10,867 nucleotides of DNA, taken from assembly GCA_003453695.1 (NCBI GenBank), contig DMNK01000100.1, forward strand, positions 1 to 10,867. The letters run 5' to 3'. Positions 1-6,748 of this stretch are shown here, in pieces (within the stretch, counting starts at the first letter, position 1; every line of letters begins with the position of its first letter). The notes beneath the pieces are model-generated. The model was not told the origin of the DNA. It saw only the letters and a list, made by a program, of their open reading frames with translations, and made no database searches. This DNA is from Acidimicrobiaceae bacterium (GTDB taxonomy: Bacteria; Actinomycetota; Acidimicrobiia; Acidimicrobiales; UBA8190). The position numbers and the translations under genes are program-made.

Positions 1-28
1 GCGACCGTGGGGTGTCTAGGGTGAGACG

Positions 29-550
29 GTGGACGTTGCCGGGTTGCTCGCCGACGCCTTCGATCGCATCCGTGAGGAGGTGCACGCCGTCCTCGACGGT
101 GTGCAGCAGGGCTATCTCACCTTTCAGCCCGACCACGATTCCAACACGATCGCCTGGCTCGTCTGGCACCTGACGCGCATCCAGGACGATCACGTGGCCG
201 CCGTGGCGGGCCGGGGACAGACGTGGATCGTCGACGGCTGGAACGAGCGGTTCCGTCTGCCCTTCGACGACTCTGACACCGGCTACGGGCACGGGCCCAA
301 GGAGGTCCTCGCCGTGACGGCGACCTCCGAGGTCCTCACCGGCTACCACGACGCCGTCCATCACGCCACGATGCAATTTGTGAGGACCCTCGACGACGCC
401 GCCCTCGACCGGGTGGTGGACGAACGCTGGGACCCACCCGTGACGTTGGCCGTGCGGCTCGTGAGTGTGATCAGCGACGATCTGCAACACGTGGGGCAGG
501 CCGCCTACCTGCGAGGGCTGGCTGAGCGCACCGACGGCGCCGGCAGATAG
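29..550 (+). CDS. DinB/YfiT-like (DUF664-type) putative metal-dependent enzyme
   Basis: A 173-residue protein starting at GTG 29. Its length and all-helical character fit the DinB/DUF664 superfamily, four-helix bundles that bind a divalent metal through histidines and include mycothiol- and bacillithiol-dependent transferases. The N-terminal stretch IAWLVWHLTRIQDDH (residues 41-55) carries His47 and His55 and resembles the first metal-binding helix. Near the C-terminus, SDDLQHVGQAAYLRG (149-163) carries His154 and matches the usual H-x-GQ-x-x-YLRG ending. The substrate cannot be told from sequence; in actinobacteria mycothiol is a reasonable guess only. It converges on the DUF2630 gene, with 72 bases between the stop codons. 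Only 28 bases upstream are visible, so its promoter or any upstream partner lies outside the window. The family is fairly sure; the exact reaction is unknown. Confidence 0.85.
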   Translation: MDVAGLLADAFDRIREEVHAVLDGVQQGYLTFQPDHDSNTIAWLVWHLTRIQDDHVAAVAGRGQTWIVDGWNERFRLPFDDSDTGYGHGPKEVLAVTATSEVLTGYHDAVHHATMQFVRTLDDAALDRVVDERWDPPVTLAVRLVSVISDDLQHVGQAAYLRGLAERTDGAGR

Positions 551-578
551 TCGGCGCGGTGCAGCGCTCGACGGTGAA

Positions 579-612
579 CCGGCGGCTCGCTCGAGCGGCC
601 AGCACCCGCCGG
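579..612. terminator. possible shared hairpin between convergent genes
   Basis: A 7-bp GC stem (579-585 pairing with 606-612) with a 20-base loop lies between the convergent stops of the DinB and DUF2630 genes. There is no T-tract on either side, so terminator function is suggested by position only. Confidence 0.25.
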
Positions 613-622
613 CGTGGTCGCC

Positions 623-868
623 CTACTGCTGGTAGTGCTCGACCACGGCGGCGGGCCGGGTCTGGGCAGCCTCGGGGTCCTGTCCGGCCGAGCGCCGGGC
701 TCGGCGCTGGCGGAGGAGGTCCCAGCACTGGTCGAGGCGGACCTCGATCGCCTTCAGGCGTTCGTGCTCCTCGTCACTGAGCTCCTCGCCGTCTGACACC
801 CGGGCGTGCAGCTGGTGCTCCTCGTCGACCAGGGCGTCGATGCTAGCAATCACGTCGTCGTCTTCCAC
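623..868 (-). CDS. DUF2630 family small protein
   Basis: An 81-residue acidic and basic, probably helical protein. It follows the actinobacterial DUF2630 pattern from end to end: an N-terminal acidic cluster (EDDDV), an LVDEEHQL block (residues 13-20), EEHERL (33-38), the signature LDQCWDLLRQRRARR (45-59), and a tail of the form DPEAAQTRPAAVVE-x-Y. Function is unknown for the family. I chose the GTG at 868 because it gives the usual family N-terminus and length. A second in-frame GTG at 877 would add three residues; neither has a convincing ribosome binding site. It diverges from the amidase gene across 162 bases and converges on the DinB gene. Family assignment is strong; function is unassigned. 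Confidence 0.85.
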   Translation of the reverse strand: MEDDDVIASIDALVDEEHQLHARVSDGEELSDEEHERLKAIEVRLDQCWDLLRQRRARRSAGQDPEAAQTRPAAVVEHYQQ

Positions 869-1030
869 GGCGTTCACCGTACCCAGCAGGCGGGCCGAAC
901 AGGGCCGCAGCAGTACGATCCGGCTCCAGAGGTGGCTGGGCCGAGACGGTGCGAGGCGGGCTGGTGACCGAGGGGGGCGAGCGGTGACGAGGGGCGATCG
1001 TCGGCAGGACCGGGAACGCCGGCACAGGCC

Positions 1031-2134
1031 ATGACCACCTTCATCACCCGCTTCGACACCTCCGGCACGGGCGTCCGCTTGGCGGTGAAGGACCTCATCG
1101 ACATGGCCGGGGTGCCCACGACCGCAGGCTGCAGGGCCGTCGCCGACACTGCGTCGCCTGCCAAGGCCGATGCCGCCTGCCTGGCCGGAGCTCGGGCTGC
1201 GGGGGCCAGGATCGTGGGTCGGACCAACCTCCACGAGCTGGCGCTCGGCGTCACGGGCGAGAATCCGTGGTTCGGCACCCCGGTGAACCCCCTCGATCGT
1301 CGCCTCGTGCCCGGGGGATCGTCGAGCGGCTCGGCCGTGGCGGTGGCGAACGGCGACGCCGACGTCGCCTACGGCAGCGACACGGGAGGATCGGTTCGCA
1401 TCCCTTCGGCATGTTGCGGGACGGCGGGGCTCAAGACCACCTTCGGACGGGTGTCGCTCGAAGGCGTGTGGCCGCTGGCACCGAGCTTCGACACCGTCGG
1501 CCCCATGGCTCGGGACGTAGCCGGGCTCGAGCTGGGCATGGCCTTGCTCGAGCCGGGTTTCACGACGGCCGCTCGTGCACCGCTCCGTGTGGGGCGGTTC
1601 CGTCCCGACGCCGACCCGCGCGTGGACGCCGCCGTCGACGCCGCTTTGGCTGCGACGGAGTGGGAGGTCGTCGACGTGGCCCTTCTCGAGTGGTTGGAGG
1701 CCACGGGGGCCGCCAGCATCCTCCTCGTGACCGAGGCGTGGTCGAGCGACGGCCGGCTGGTCGAGAGCGCCGAGAACCGCATCGGAGCCGACGTGGTCGC
1801 CCGCCTGCGCCTGGGGCGCGACATCGACGCCTCTGCGACGGCGTCCGCCCTCGCCATCAAGGGTCGTTGGCAGGAGCGGCTGGCCGAGGTCTTCTCCGAG
1901 GTCGACCTGCTCGCCACCCCCACCCTGACCGTGTTCCCTCCGCCGCTGGGCGAGGGCGAGGACCTGCTCATCGCCCGCTGCACCCTTCCGATCAACCTGG
2001 CCGGGGTGCCGGCGCTCTCGTTGCCGATCCCCAGCTCGGCACGCCTTCCCGCCAGCCTGCAACTCGTCGGCCCGCTCCACAGCGAGGAGCGCCTCCTCGC
2101 CGCCGGGCGCGTGGTCGAGGAGGCGACGAGCTGA
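1031..2134 (+). CDS. amidase-signature family hydrolase, short form
   Basis: A 367-residue enzyme of the amidase signature family, which hydrolyses C-N amide bonds with a Ser-cisSer-Lys triad. All three residues can be placed: Lys20 in AVKDLIDMAG, the cis-Ser at Ser97 in PGGSSSGSA (94-102), and the nucleophile Ser121 in GSDTGGSVRIPSA (115-127), followed by CGTAGLKTTFGRVS. The family usually runs 430-500 residues with the lysine near residue 75. Here the N-terminal helical region is almost absent, much like the short AMI1-type indole-acetamide hydrolases. No signal peptide is seen, so it is probably cytoplasmic. The substrate cannot be inferred. Its context, between DUF2630 and a ClC gene, does not suggest a pathway. 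It ends 14 bases from the convergent ClC stop. The ATG at 1031 has only a weak AGG-type ribosome site. Confidence 0.92.
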   Translation: MTTFITRFDTSGTGVRLAVKDLIDMAGVPTTAGCRAVADTASPAKADAACLAGARAAGARIVGRTNLHELALGVTGENPWFGTPVNPLDRRLVPGGSSSGSAVAVANGDADVAYGSDTGGSVRIPSACCGTAGLKTTFGRVSLEGVWPLAPSFDTVGPMARDVAGLELGMALLEPGFTTAARAPLRVGRFRPDADPRVDAAVDAALAATEWEVVDVALLEWLEATGAASILLVTEAWSSDGRLVESAENRIGADVVARLRLGRDIDASATASALAIKGRWQERLAEVFSEVDLLATPTLTVFPPPLGEGEDLLIARCTLPINLAGVPALSLPIPSSARLPASLQLVGPLHSEERLLAAGRVVEEATS

Positions 2135-2148
2135 CCCGGGCGCAGGAG

Positions 2149-3591
2149 TCAGTCCGGCGCACTCGGCGGCGCCGGTGCAGGCTGCTCGGCGGGCAGGCGA
2201 GCCGAATAGATCGAGTACCCGTCGACGTAACGCGCCACGAGGGTGGCCCCGGCGGTGGCCGCGATCATCGGGATCAGGATGCTGAGACCGGTGTGGGTGA
2301 GTTCCACCACGAGCACGAGCCCGGTGAGCGGGGCCTGCAGGGAAGCGCCGATCATGGCGGCGGCCCCGACCATGGCGAAGGCGCCCGCTGACGACCCTCC
2401 CCAGGCCATCGACCACAACAGGCCGAGGACCCCGCCCAGCACGGCTCCGGTGCTGAGCGTCGGCGTGAACAAGCCGCCGGTGGCGCCGCTCCCCAGGCTC
2501 AGCGCCGTGGCGAAGGGCTTGAGGACCGACAACACGGCGAACAACCCCAGTCCGCCCACGCCGAGGAAGGCGTCGTGGGCCAGGTCCTTGCCGTTGCCGA
2601 ACACCTGCGGATAGGGGATGCCGATGACGCCCACGACGGTGAAGGCGGCCAACGGTGCCGCCAAGGCGGCCCGCCCCGACGCCCGATGGTGGGAGACGAA
2701 AGCGACGAGGCGCACCCATCCCACCGAGGCCAAGCCCACCAGAGGGCCCACCACCAACGCCCACACCATGAGCGACACCGTGAACCGGTAGTCACGGAGG
2801 TCGAGGTAGGTGGCGGCCCGCGGCAGGTACACCCAGGCCGTGGCCGTGGCGATCCCCGAGCACAACAGGGCGGGGAGCACGATCGGGAGGCTGACGCTTC
2901 CCACCAACAGCTCCGCGGTGAACAGGGCGCCGCCCAGGGGCACGTTGTAGACGCAGGCCAAGCCGGCGCCCGCCCCGCAGGCCACGAGCAGGCGGCGCTG
3001 GGCAGGGGCGAGCCGCATCCAGCCGGACAGGGCGCTGGCAGCAGCGCCTCCCATCACCTTCGGGCCGTTCTCCCGGCCCAGCGACGCACCCATGCCGACG
3101 ACGACCTCGGAGATGAGCGACGATCCCAGGCTGCGCCGGAAGGAGAGCTCTCCCGTGCCCCGCCACACGGCGTCGTCGACGTCGGCGCGCTCGCCGGCCG
3201 TGACCCGGCGCAACAGGAACCAGGCGGCGCCACCCACAGCGCCGGCCACGACCAGGGCGGCGACCCGGCGTCCCGCCGCGCTGTGCACGACGGCGAACTC
3301 GAAACCGGTGTCGGCGTGTCCGAACACCAGATGGGACACGCTGAAGAGCACGAACATGAGAAGAGCCCCGAGCAGGCCGGTGCTCACCCCCACGAGCACG
3401 ACCGACGACCAGAAGCGGGGGGTGAGTGGGACGAGGTCACCGGTGGCGTTGGGTTGCTCGGTGGCACCCCGGCCGGAGGGGATCCGCCAGGTGATGAGGG
3501 GAGTGGGTTGGCGAACCCGGGGGAGGCGGCCCGACGTCCAGCGCCGGGCGCGCGCACCCCCGGGACGAGCGGGGGGGAGCGGCTCGGTCAC
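2149..3591 (-). CDS. ClC family chloride channel/transporter
   Basis: A 480-residue integral membrane protein of the ClC family. Recognisable elements in order: a cytoplasmic N-terminal tail of about 60 residues; LTPRFWSSVVLVGVSTG opening the first membrane helix; the gating-glutamate loop GASLGRENGPKVMGG (168-182, Glu174); VYNVPLGGALFTAELL (214-229); the anion-site motif GSGATGGLFTP (367-377); GASLQAPLTGLVLVVELT (415-432); and YSARL near the end with the inner-gate Tyr462. The classical GSGIP motif is not recognisable, GREGP has one extra residue, and Leu228 sits where the ClC-ec1 proton glutamate (E203) aligns. This is therefore a divergent subgroup; channel versus antiporter is open. No C-terminal CBS pair is present. 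The start is GTG with a poor ribosome site, and no better in-frame start was found. It lies 81 bases behind the rhodanese-CBS gene and may be co-transcribed with it. Confidence 0.9.
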   Translation of the reverse strand: MTEPLPPARPGGARARRWTSGRLPRVRQPTPLITWRIPSGRGATEQPNATGDLVPLTPRFWSSVVLVGVSTGLLGALLMFVLFSVSHLVFGHADTGFEFAVVHSAAGRRVAALVVAGAVGGAAWFLLRRVTAGERADVDDAVWRGTGELSFRRSLGSSLISEVVVGMGASLGRENGPKVMGGAAASALSGWMRLAPAQRRLLVACGAGAGLACVYNVPLGGALFTAELLVGSVSLPIVLPALLCSGIATATAWVYLPRAATYLDLRDYRFTVSLMVWALVVGPLVGLASVGWVRLVAFVSHHRASGRAALAAPLAAFTVVGVIGIPYPQVFGNGKDLAHDAFLGVGGLGLFAVLSVLKPFATALSLGSGATGGLFTPTLSTGAVLGGVLGLLWSMAWGGSSAGAFAMVGAAAMIGASLQAPLTGLVLVVELTHTGLSILIPMIAATAGATLVARYVDGYSIYSARLPAEQPAPAPPSAPD

Positions 3592-3672
3592 GAAGAGAGG
3601 TGGTGCCGGCGTTCCGGCGTCTTGGATCCTCTGACAGGGCCTCCCGACGAACGCCGGGGCCGGGCGATAACG

Positions 3673-4407
3673 CTACCCGGCGGCTGCCAGAGCGGCCAAG
3701 GACGGGACCCCGGCCGCCGTCGACGACGGTGGGACCGCGTCGGCGCCTTCGAGCCTGTCGGCTGGCACCTGGCCGAGAAGGCGTCCGCTCGAGGTCGTGA
3801 TGAACGCCTTGGGCCGGCCCGTCTGCGTCAACAGCTGGCGCAGGCTGCTCGCCGACTCGCTCGGCCGTGCCGTGAGCGGGTCAGGGTCGGCCAACGATCC
3901 GACGGGCACCGCTTCCGCCAGAGACTCCAAGGCCGCCCGTTCGACGACCCCCAGCACGATGTCGCCGGGATCGACGATCACGGCCGTGTCCTCGACGTGT
4001 CCTTCCATCCGTTCCAGGACCGACGAGCTCAGCTCGTCCTCCGACCCGCACACGGAGGGCTCGAGCAGGTGGACGGCGAGCACGGTGCCGTCCCCGGCGA
4101 AGGGCAGGCCGTAGGCGAGCCAGTCCTCCTTGCCCGCTTCGTAATCGTGCACGTCGGTGAAACCGTGGTGCTCCAGGATGCGGCCGGCACGCGGCCCCCG
4201 GTCACAGGACAGGCCGGCTCCGTACACGATGACGCTCTGATGGGGGTCGAGGTCGTCGAGTCTGTCCTCGGTCAACTCCGCCAGGGGGATGTTGACCGCC
4301 CCCGGCAGGTGGGAGCGGGCGAACTCGGGAGGGTCCAGGACATCGACGAGAAGGGCGCCCTGTGCGAGGAGCGCCTGGACTTCACCTCGTCCCACCGGTA
4401 CCGGCAT
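3673..4407 (-). CDS. rhodanese-like domain protein with C-terminal CBS pair
   Basis: A 244-residue soluble protein. Residues 1-105 form a rhodanese domain: LLVDVLDPPEFARSHLPGAVNIPL (19-42) is the standard D-x-R/P-EF-x-xGHIPGA-type block, followed by VIVYGAGLSCDRGPRAGRIL (59-78) as the active-site loop. Rhodaneses usually carry the sulfur-accepting Cys directly after VY; here that position is Gly and a Cys (Cys68) lies five residues later. Residues 106-225 look like a tandem CBS (Bateman) module: ...TAVIVDPGDIVLGVVERAAL... then PLTARPSESASSLRQLLTQTGRPKAFITTSSGRLLGQVPADRL. CBS pairs usually bind adenine nucleotides and regulate an attached domain. The ATG at 4407 has AGAAGG at 4418-4413 with a 5-base gap, which rules out the GTG two codons upstream. 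A SigB/SigF-like promoter lies about 80 bases upstream. The ClC gene follows on the same strand. Confidence 0.88.
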   Translation of the reverse strand: MPVPVGRGEVQALLAQGALLVDVLDPPEFARSHLPGAVNIPLAELTEDRLDDLDPHQSVIVYGAGLSCDRGPRAGRILEHHGFTDVHDYEAGKEDWLAYGLPFAGDGTVLAVHLLEPSVCGSEDELSSSVLERMEGHVEDTAVIVDPGDIVLGVVERAALESLAEAVPVGSLADPDPLTARPSESASSLRQLLTQTGRPKAFITTSSGRLLGQVPADRLEGADAVPPSSTAAGVPSLAALAAAG

Positions 4408-4412
4408 CCACA

Positions 4413-4418
4413 CCTTCT
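4413..4418 (-). promoter_or_regulatory. ribosome binding site of the rhodanese-CBS gene
   Basis: AGAAGG on the minus strand, five bases before the ATG at 4407. It is too close to the in-frame GTG at 4413 to serve it, so it decides the start. Confidence 0.7.
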
Positions 4419-4485
4419 TGCTGCGATCGTCGCGCCCGTCGTTCCTCCGGCAGCGCCACAGGGACGCCGGGCACGCGCCATGCGT

Positions 4486-4510
4486 GTACCCGAGGTGACC
4501 AGCGATAAAC
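4486..4510 (-). promoter_or_regulatory. SigB/SigF-type promoter for rhodanese-CBS (and possibly ClC)
   Basis: On the minus strand, GTTTAT (4510-4505), 13 bases, then GGGTAC (4491-4486). This matches the SigB consensus GTTTAA-N12-14-GGGTAT and the mycobacterial/streptomycete SigF/SigB form GGTTT-N15-GGGTA(C/T). Transcription would start near 4479, giving a leader of about 70 bases before the rhodanese-CBS start codon. It lies in the 133-base gap after the ligD stop. The motif is seen directly; use by the sigma factor encoded at 7202-7999 is inferred. Confidence 0.7.
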
Positions 4511-4540
4511 CAGGCGCCGCACAGGCTCCCTCCGGCCGGA

Positions 4541-5983
4541 TCAGCTCTCGACCACCACCTGGCCGGGCTCCTTGTCGGGGCGAAGCCCGCGCCACGAGGG
4601 CTGGCGGAGCCGGCCGTCCCGGGTCCACTCGTTGAACGCCACCTCGCCCACGAGCGTCGGTTCGACCCAGGTCGCTCCGGCGACGTGGGCCCGGGGGAGC
4701 GGGCCCGACACCGGCGGCTCCTTCCGTTCGAGCGGCGCCAGGCGGTTGCCGAGGTCGTCGAGCATGTGCTCGGTGAAGCCCGTGCCCACCTTGCCCGCAT
4801 AGCGGGGCTCCCCGTCACGCGGCACGGCCAGGAGCAGGGCGCCGATGCGGTCCTGGCGGCGTCCCTGCCCGGGGGTCCATCCCACGACGATCACCTCCTG
4901 GGTGCGGACGTGCTTGACCTTCACCCAGTCGCTACTGCGCCGGCCCGGGAGGTACGGGCTCCCCAGCCGTTTGGCGACCACGCCTTCCAGGCCGCTCGAG
5001 AGCGAAGCGTCCAGCACCTCGCGCCCTGGCCCGGGGAACGACGGCGGGGTCTGCCAGTGGTCCCCGGTGAGCCCGAGATCCTCGAGACGCCGGCGCCGCT
5101 CCTCGTAGGGCAACGACAGCATCGAGTGCCCGTCGAGGTGGAGGACGTCGAAGGCCAGGTAGGCGACCGGGGTGCGCTGCGACAGGCGCCGGGCCCGGCC
5201 GGGCTCGGCCACGTGCATGCGCTCCTGCAGGGCGGCGAAGCTCGGACGGCCGCTTTCGTCGAAGGCGACGATTTCACCGTCGAGGACGCATGGGCGGGAT
5301 CCGAGCGCCTCGCCCATGGCCCGCAGTTCCGGGTAGCTGACCGTGACGTCCCGGCCGTTCCGGCTCATGAGGCGAAGTCGGCCACCGTCCACGTAGGCGA
5401 CGGCGCGCACACCGTCCCACTTGAACTCGAAGGCCCAGCCGTCGTCGCTCCGGGGAAGCTTCCCGGCGACCGCCGACATGGGCTGGACGAGATCCGGCAC
5501 CGCTTCGACGTCGTCGCCGCCGTGGTCCATGCGGTGGACCATCCAGTCGTCGCCCTTCGTCCGGAACAGCACGTACTCACCGTCCACGCGCCTTCCGTGC
5601 AGCACCACCTTGACCTCGTCGTCACTCCACTTCTCGAGGTCGTAGTGACCGGTGTCCCACAGGATCACCCGACCGCCTCCGTACTCCCCGGCGGGGATGT
5701 CACCCTCGAAGTCGATGTACTCGAGGGGATGGTCCTCGGTGTGCTTGGCCAAGCGGTTGGTGTGGCGGTCCACCGGCAGGCCCTTCGGGACCGCCCAGGA
5801 CACGAGCACCCCGTCGCGTTCCAATCGGAAGTCCCAGTGCAGGGCCCGGGCGTGGTGCTCCTGGATCACAAAGCGATTGCCGGACGCTCCGCCTTTGGCC
5901 CTCCGGCGTCCGGAGGGCTCGGGGGTGCGGTCCGGTCGCCGCTTGGACCTGTAGGTCTCGAGCTCTGGCACCGCCTCGATCAT
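4541..5983 (-). CDS. ligD: LigD-type ATP-dependent DNA ligase with 3'-phosphoesterase domain
   Basis: A 480-residue two-domain repair enzyme (PE-LIG). The N-terminal 3'-phosphoesterase domain (about 25-165) has the LigD active-site set: His43, His49, Asp51 and Arg53 in QEHHARALHWDFRLE, then His85 and Tyr89 in DHPLEYIDFEG; it trims 3' ends. The C-terminal ligase domain has nucleotidyltransferase motif I FKWDGVR (Lys188, adenylated), Ia SRNGRD (207-212), III LDGEIVAFD (Glu237), IV GLEGVVAKR (Glu333) and V WVKVK (Lys355, Lys357), followed by an OB-fold region ending in FNEWTRDGRLRQPSWRGLR. It works with Ku in non-homologous end joining. The primase/polymerase domain of full LigD is absent, and neither it nor Ku is in the window. 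I chose ATG 5983; an upstream TTG at 6025 would add 14 non-conserved residues. No promoter was recognised. Confidence 0.93.
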   Translation of the reverse strand: MIEAVPELETYRSKRRPDRTPEPSGRRRAKGGASGNRFVIQEHHARALHWDFRLERDGVLVSWAVPKGLPVDRHTNRLAKHTEDHPLEYIDFEGDIPAGEYGGGRVILWDTGHYDLEKWSDDEVKVVLHGRRVDGEYVLFRTKGDDWMVHRMDHGGDDVEAVPDLVQPMSAVAGKLPRSDDGWAFEFKWDGVRAVAYVDGGRLRLMSRNGRDVTVSYPELRAMGEALGSRPCVLDGEIVAFDESGRPSFAALQERMHVAEPGRARRLSQRTPVAYLAFDVLHLDGHSMLSLPYEERRRRLEDLGLTGDHWQTPPSFPGPGREVLDASLSSGLEGVVAKRLGSPYLPGRRSSDWVKVKHVRTQEVIVVGWTPGQGRRQDRIGALLLAVPRDGEPRYAGKVGTGFTEHMLDDLGNRLAPLERKEPPVSGPLPRAHVAGATWVEPTLVGEVAFNEWTRDGRLRQPSWRGLRPDKEPGQVVVES

Positions 5984-6056
5984 TCCCGTCTCGGGGGAGC
6001 GCCGCCGCCACCAGGACCTGTGCAACGCCTACTGCGTTTGTGCTGCCACGCTTCGG

Positions 6057-6083
6057 GTTTTTCAACGGTTGGCGAACGGGTAT
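6057..6083 (+). promoter_or_regulatory. SigB/SigF-type promoter for the DUF6458 gene
   Basis: GTTT (6057-6060, preceded by GG), 17 bases, then GGGTAT (6078-6083). The -10 element matches SigB/SigF exactly; the spacer sits at the long end of the range reported for mycobacterial SigF. The expected start near 6090 gives a leader of about 88 bases, which excludes the longer in-frame GTG at 6040 as the start codon. Confidence 0.55.
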
Positions 6084-6163
6084 CTACCCAAGCGAGGAGC
6101 GCAGCGTGCCGGTGTCGCCGGCGAGCGGCTCCCGGGACGAGCTCGAGACGGAAGGCTCGGGAC

Positions 6164-6170
6164 GGAAGGA
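6164..6170 (+). promoter_or_regulatory. ribosome binding site of the DUF6458 gene
   Basis: GGAAGGA, seven bases before ATG 6178. It supports the short start over longer in-frame starts further upstream. Confidence 0.7.
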
Positions 6171-6177
6171 CGGCATC

Positions 6178-6432
6178 ATGGGTCTCGCAACCAGCATCGT
6201 GTTGTTCGCCATCGGTGCCGTGTTGGCCTTCGCCATCACGGTGACGCAGAGCCACGGCGTCAACTGGAACATCGTGGGCGACATCCTCATGGGAGTGGGC
6301 GCCTTCGGCGTTCTCGTGTCGCTGATGTTGTGGGGCGCCGGCCCTTGGGGTGGATACCGGCGACGGACGACGATGATCGACCACGCCAACGGGCGCGTCT
6401 CGCGCCGAGAGGACGTCGACTCGTACCTGTGA
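6178..6432 (+). CDS. DUF6458 family small two-helix membrane protein
   Basis: An 84-residue protein with two predicted membrane helices (about residues 4-22 and 33-53). A basic segment YRRRTT follows (60-65), then a hydrophilic tail ending REDVDSYL. The arrangement, including the GxxxxxxxxGAxLAFAxT opening and a NIVGDILMGVGxFG second helix followed by an arginine cluster, matches short actinobacterial membrane proteins catalogued as DUF6458. The tail probably faces the cytoplasm by the positive-inside rule. Function is unknown. The gene diverges from ligD and is followed by a strong GC hairpin, so it is probably monocistronic. Its upstream SigB/SigF-like promoter suggests a role in envelope stress or stationary phase, which is inference. 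The start is well supported by the ribosome site and promoter position. Confidence 0.82.
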   Translation: MGLATSIVLFAIGAVLAFAITVTQSHGVNWNIVGDILMGVGAFGVLVSLMLWGAGPWGGYRRRTTMIDHANGRVSRREDVDSYL

Positions 6433-6491
6433 GCGACGGCTCCAGCTGGCAGGCCCAGCTGAGCGCCTGACGCCCTTCAGTCAGTTCTTCG

Positions 6492-6526
6492 CCGGCCCCG
6501 GCGTGCGCGGGACGCGCCGGGGCCGG
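6492..6526 (+). terminator. GC-rich hairpin terminator after the DUF6458 gene
   Basis: A perfect 12-bp all-GC stem (6492-6503 with 6515-6526) and an 11-base loop, starting 60 bases after the DUF6458 stop. Only two Ts follow, so it lacks a real U-tract, as is common in high-GC actinobacteria. Confidence 0.6.
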
Positions 6527-6748
6527 TTCGCGTCGCTGCAGGGGAGAACGCTTGAGGCGGGCCCGCCCGGGCCCCGGTGGGCTCCACAGCGAGAGAACCC
6601 GCTGCCACCAGGGTCTCCGGGCTGGACCAGCACCTCGTAGGCACGCGGGCGGAGGGTGCGCGAATCGTGCCCACCCCGGTCTACCCCGGGTGCGTCGCCC
6701 AAGACTCCCACGGGATCCACAAAATCGGGTCCCTCGGGAGCGGGCGGC
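6527..6748. other. gap without a recognised gene
   Basis: Part of the 316-base interval between the DUF6458 and Cys/His gene stops. Open frames here are rich in Pro, Gly and Arg, show no family resemblance and have no ribosome site. An imperfect GC hairpin around 6670-6693, near the end of the minus-strand Cys/His gene, could help stop its transcription, but it has no T-tract. I see no tRNA or repeat. Confidence 0.4.

Noticed and set aside
879..900. GTTC-N12-GGGTAC on the minus strand before the DUF2630 gene, resembling a fourth SigB-type promoter
   Set aside because: The spacer is about three bases too short, and the implied start would leave almost no leader before the GTG at 868. Worth including in a genome-wide scan, but not called.
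623..2764. A 713-codon open frame on the minus strand running through the amidase region and part of the ClC gene
   Set aside because: Only its last 81 codons resemble a family (DUF2630). The rest is Arg/Gly/Pro-rich and antisense to the clear amidase, as expected of open antisense frames in GC-rich DNA.
3674..3680. GGGTAG on the minus strand as a separate ClC promoter
   Set aside because: No GTTT-like element lies 13-17 bases upstream, and the site is at the end of the rhodanese-CBS coding sequence.
2575..4635. A 686-codon plus-strand open frame opposite the ClC and rhodanese-CBS genes
   Set aside because: Composition is typical of an antisense shadow (rich in Gly, Arg, His and Gln), there is no recognisable motif, and the opposite strand carries two well-supported genes.
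4685..6244. A 519-codon plus-strand open frame opposite ligD
   Set aside because: Antisense to all LigD catalytic motifs, and without any domain of its own.
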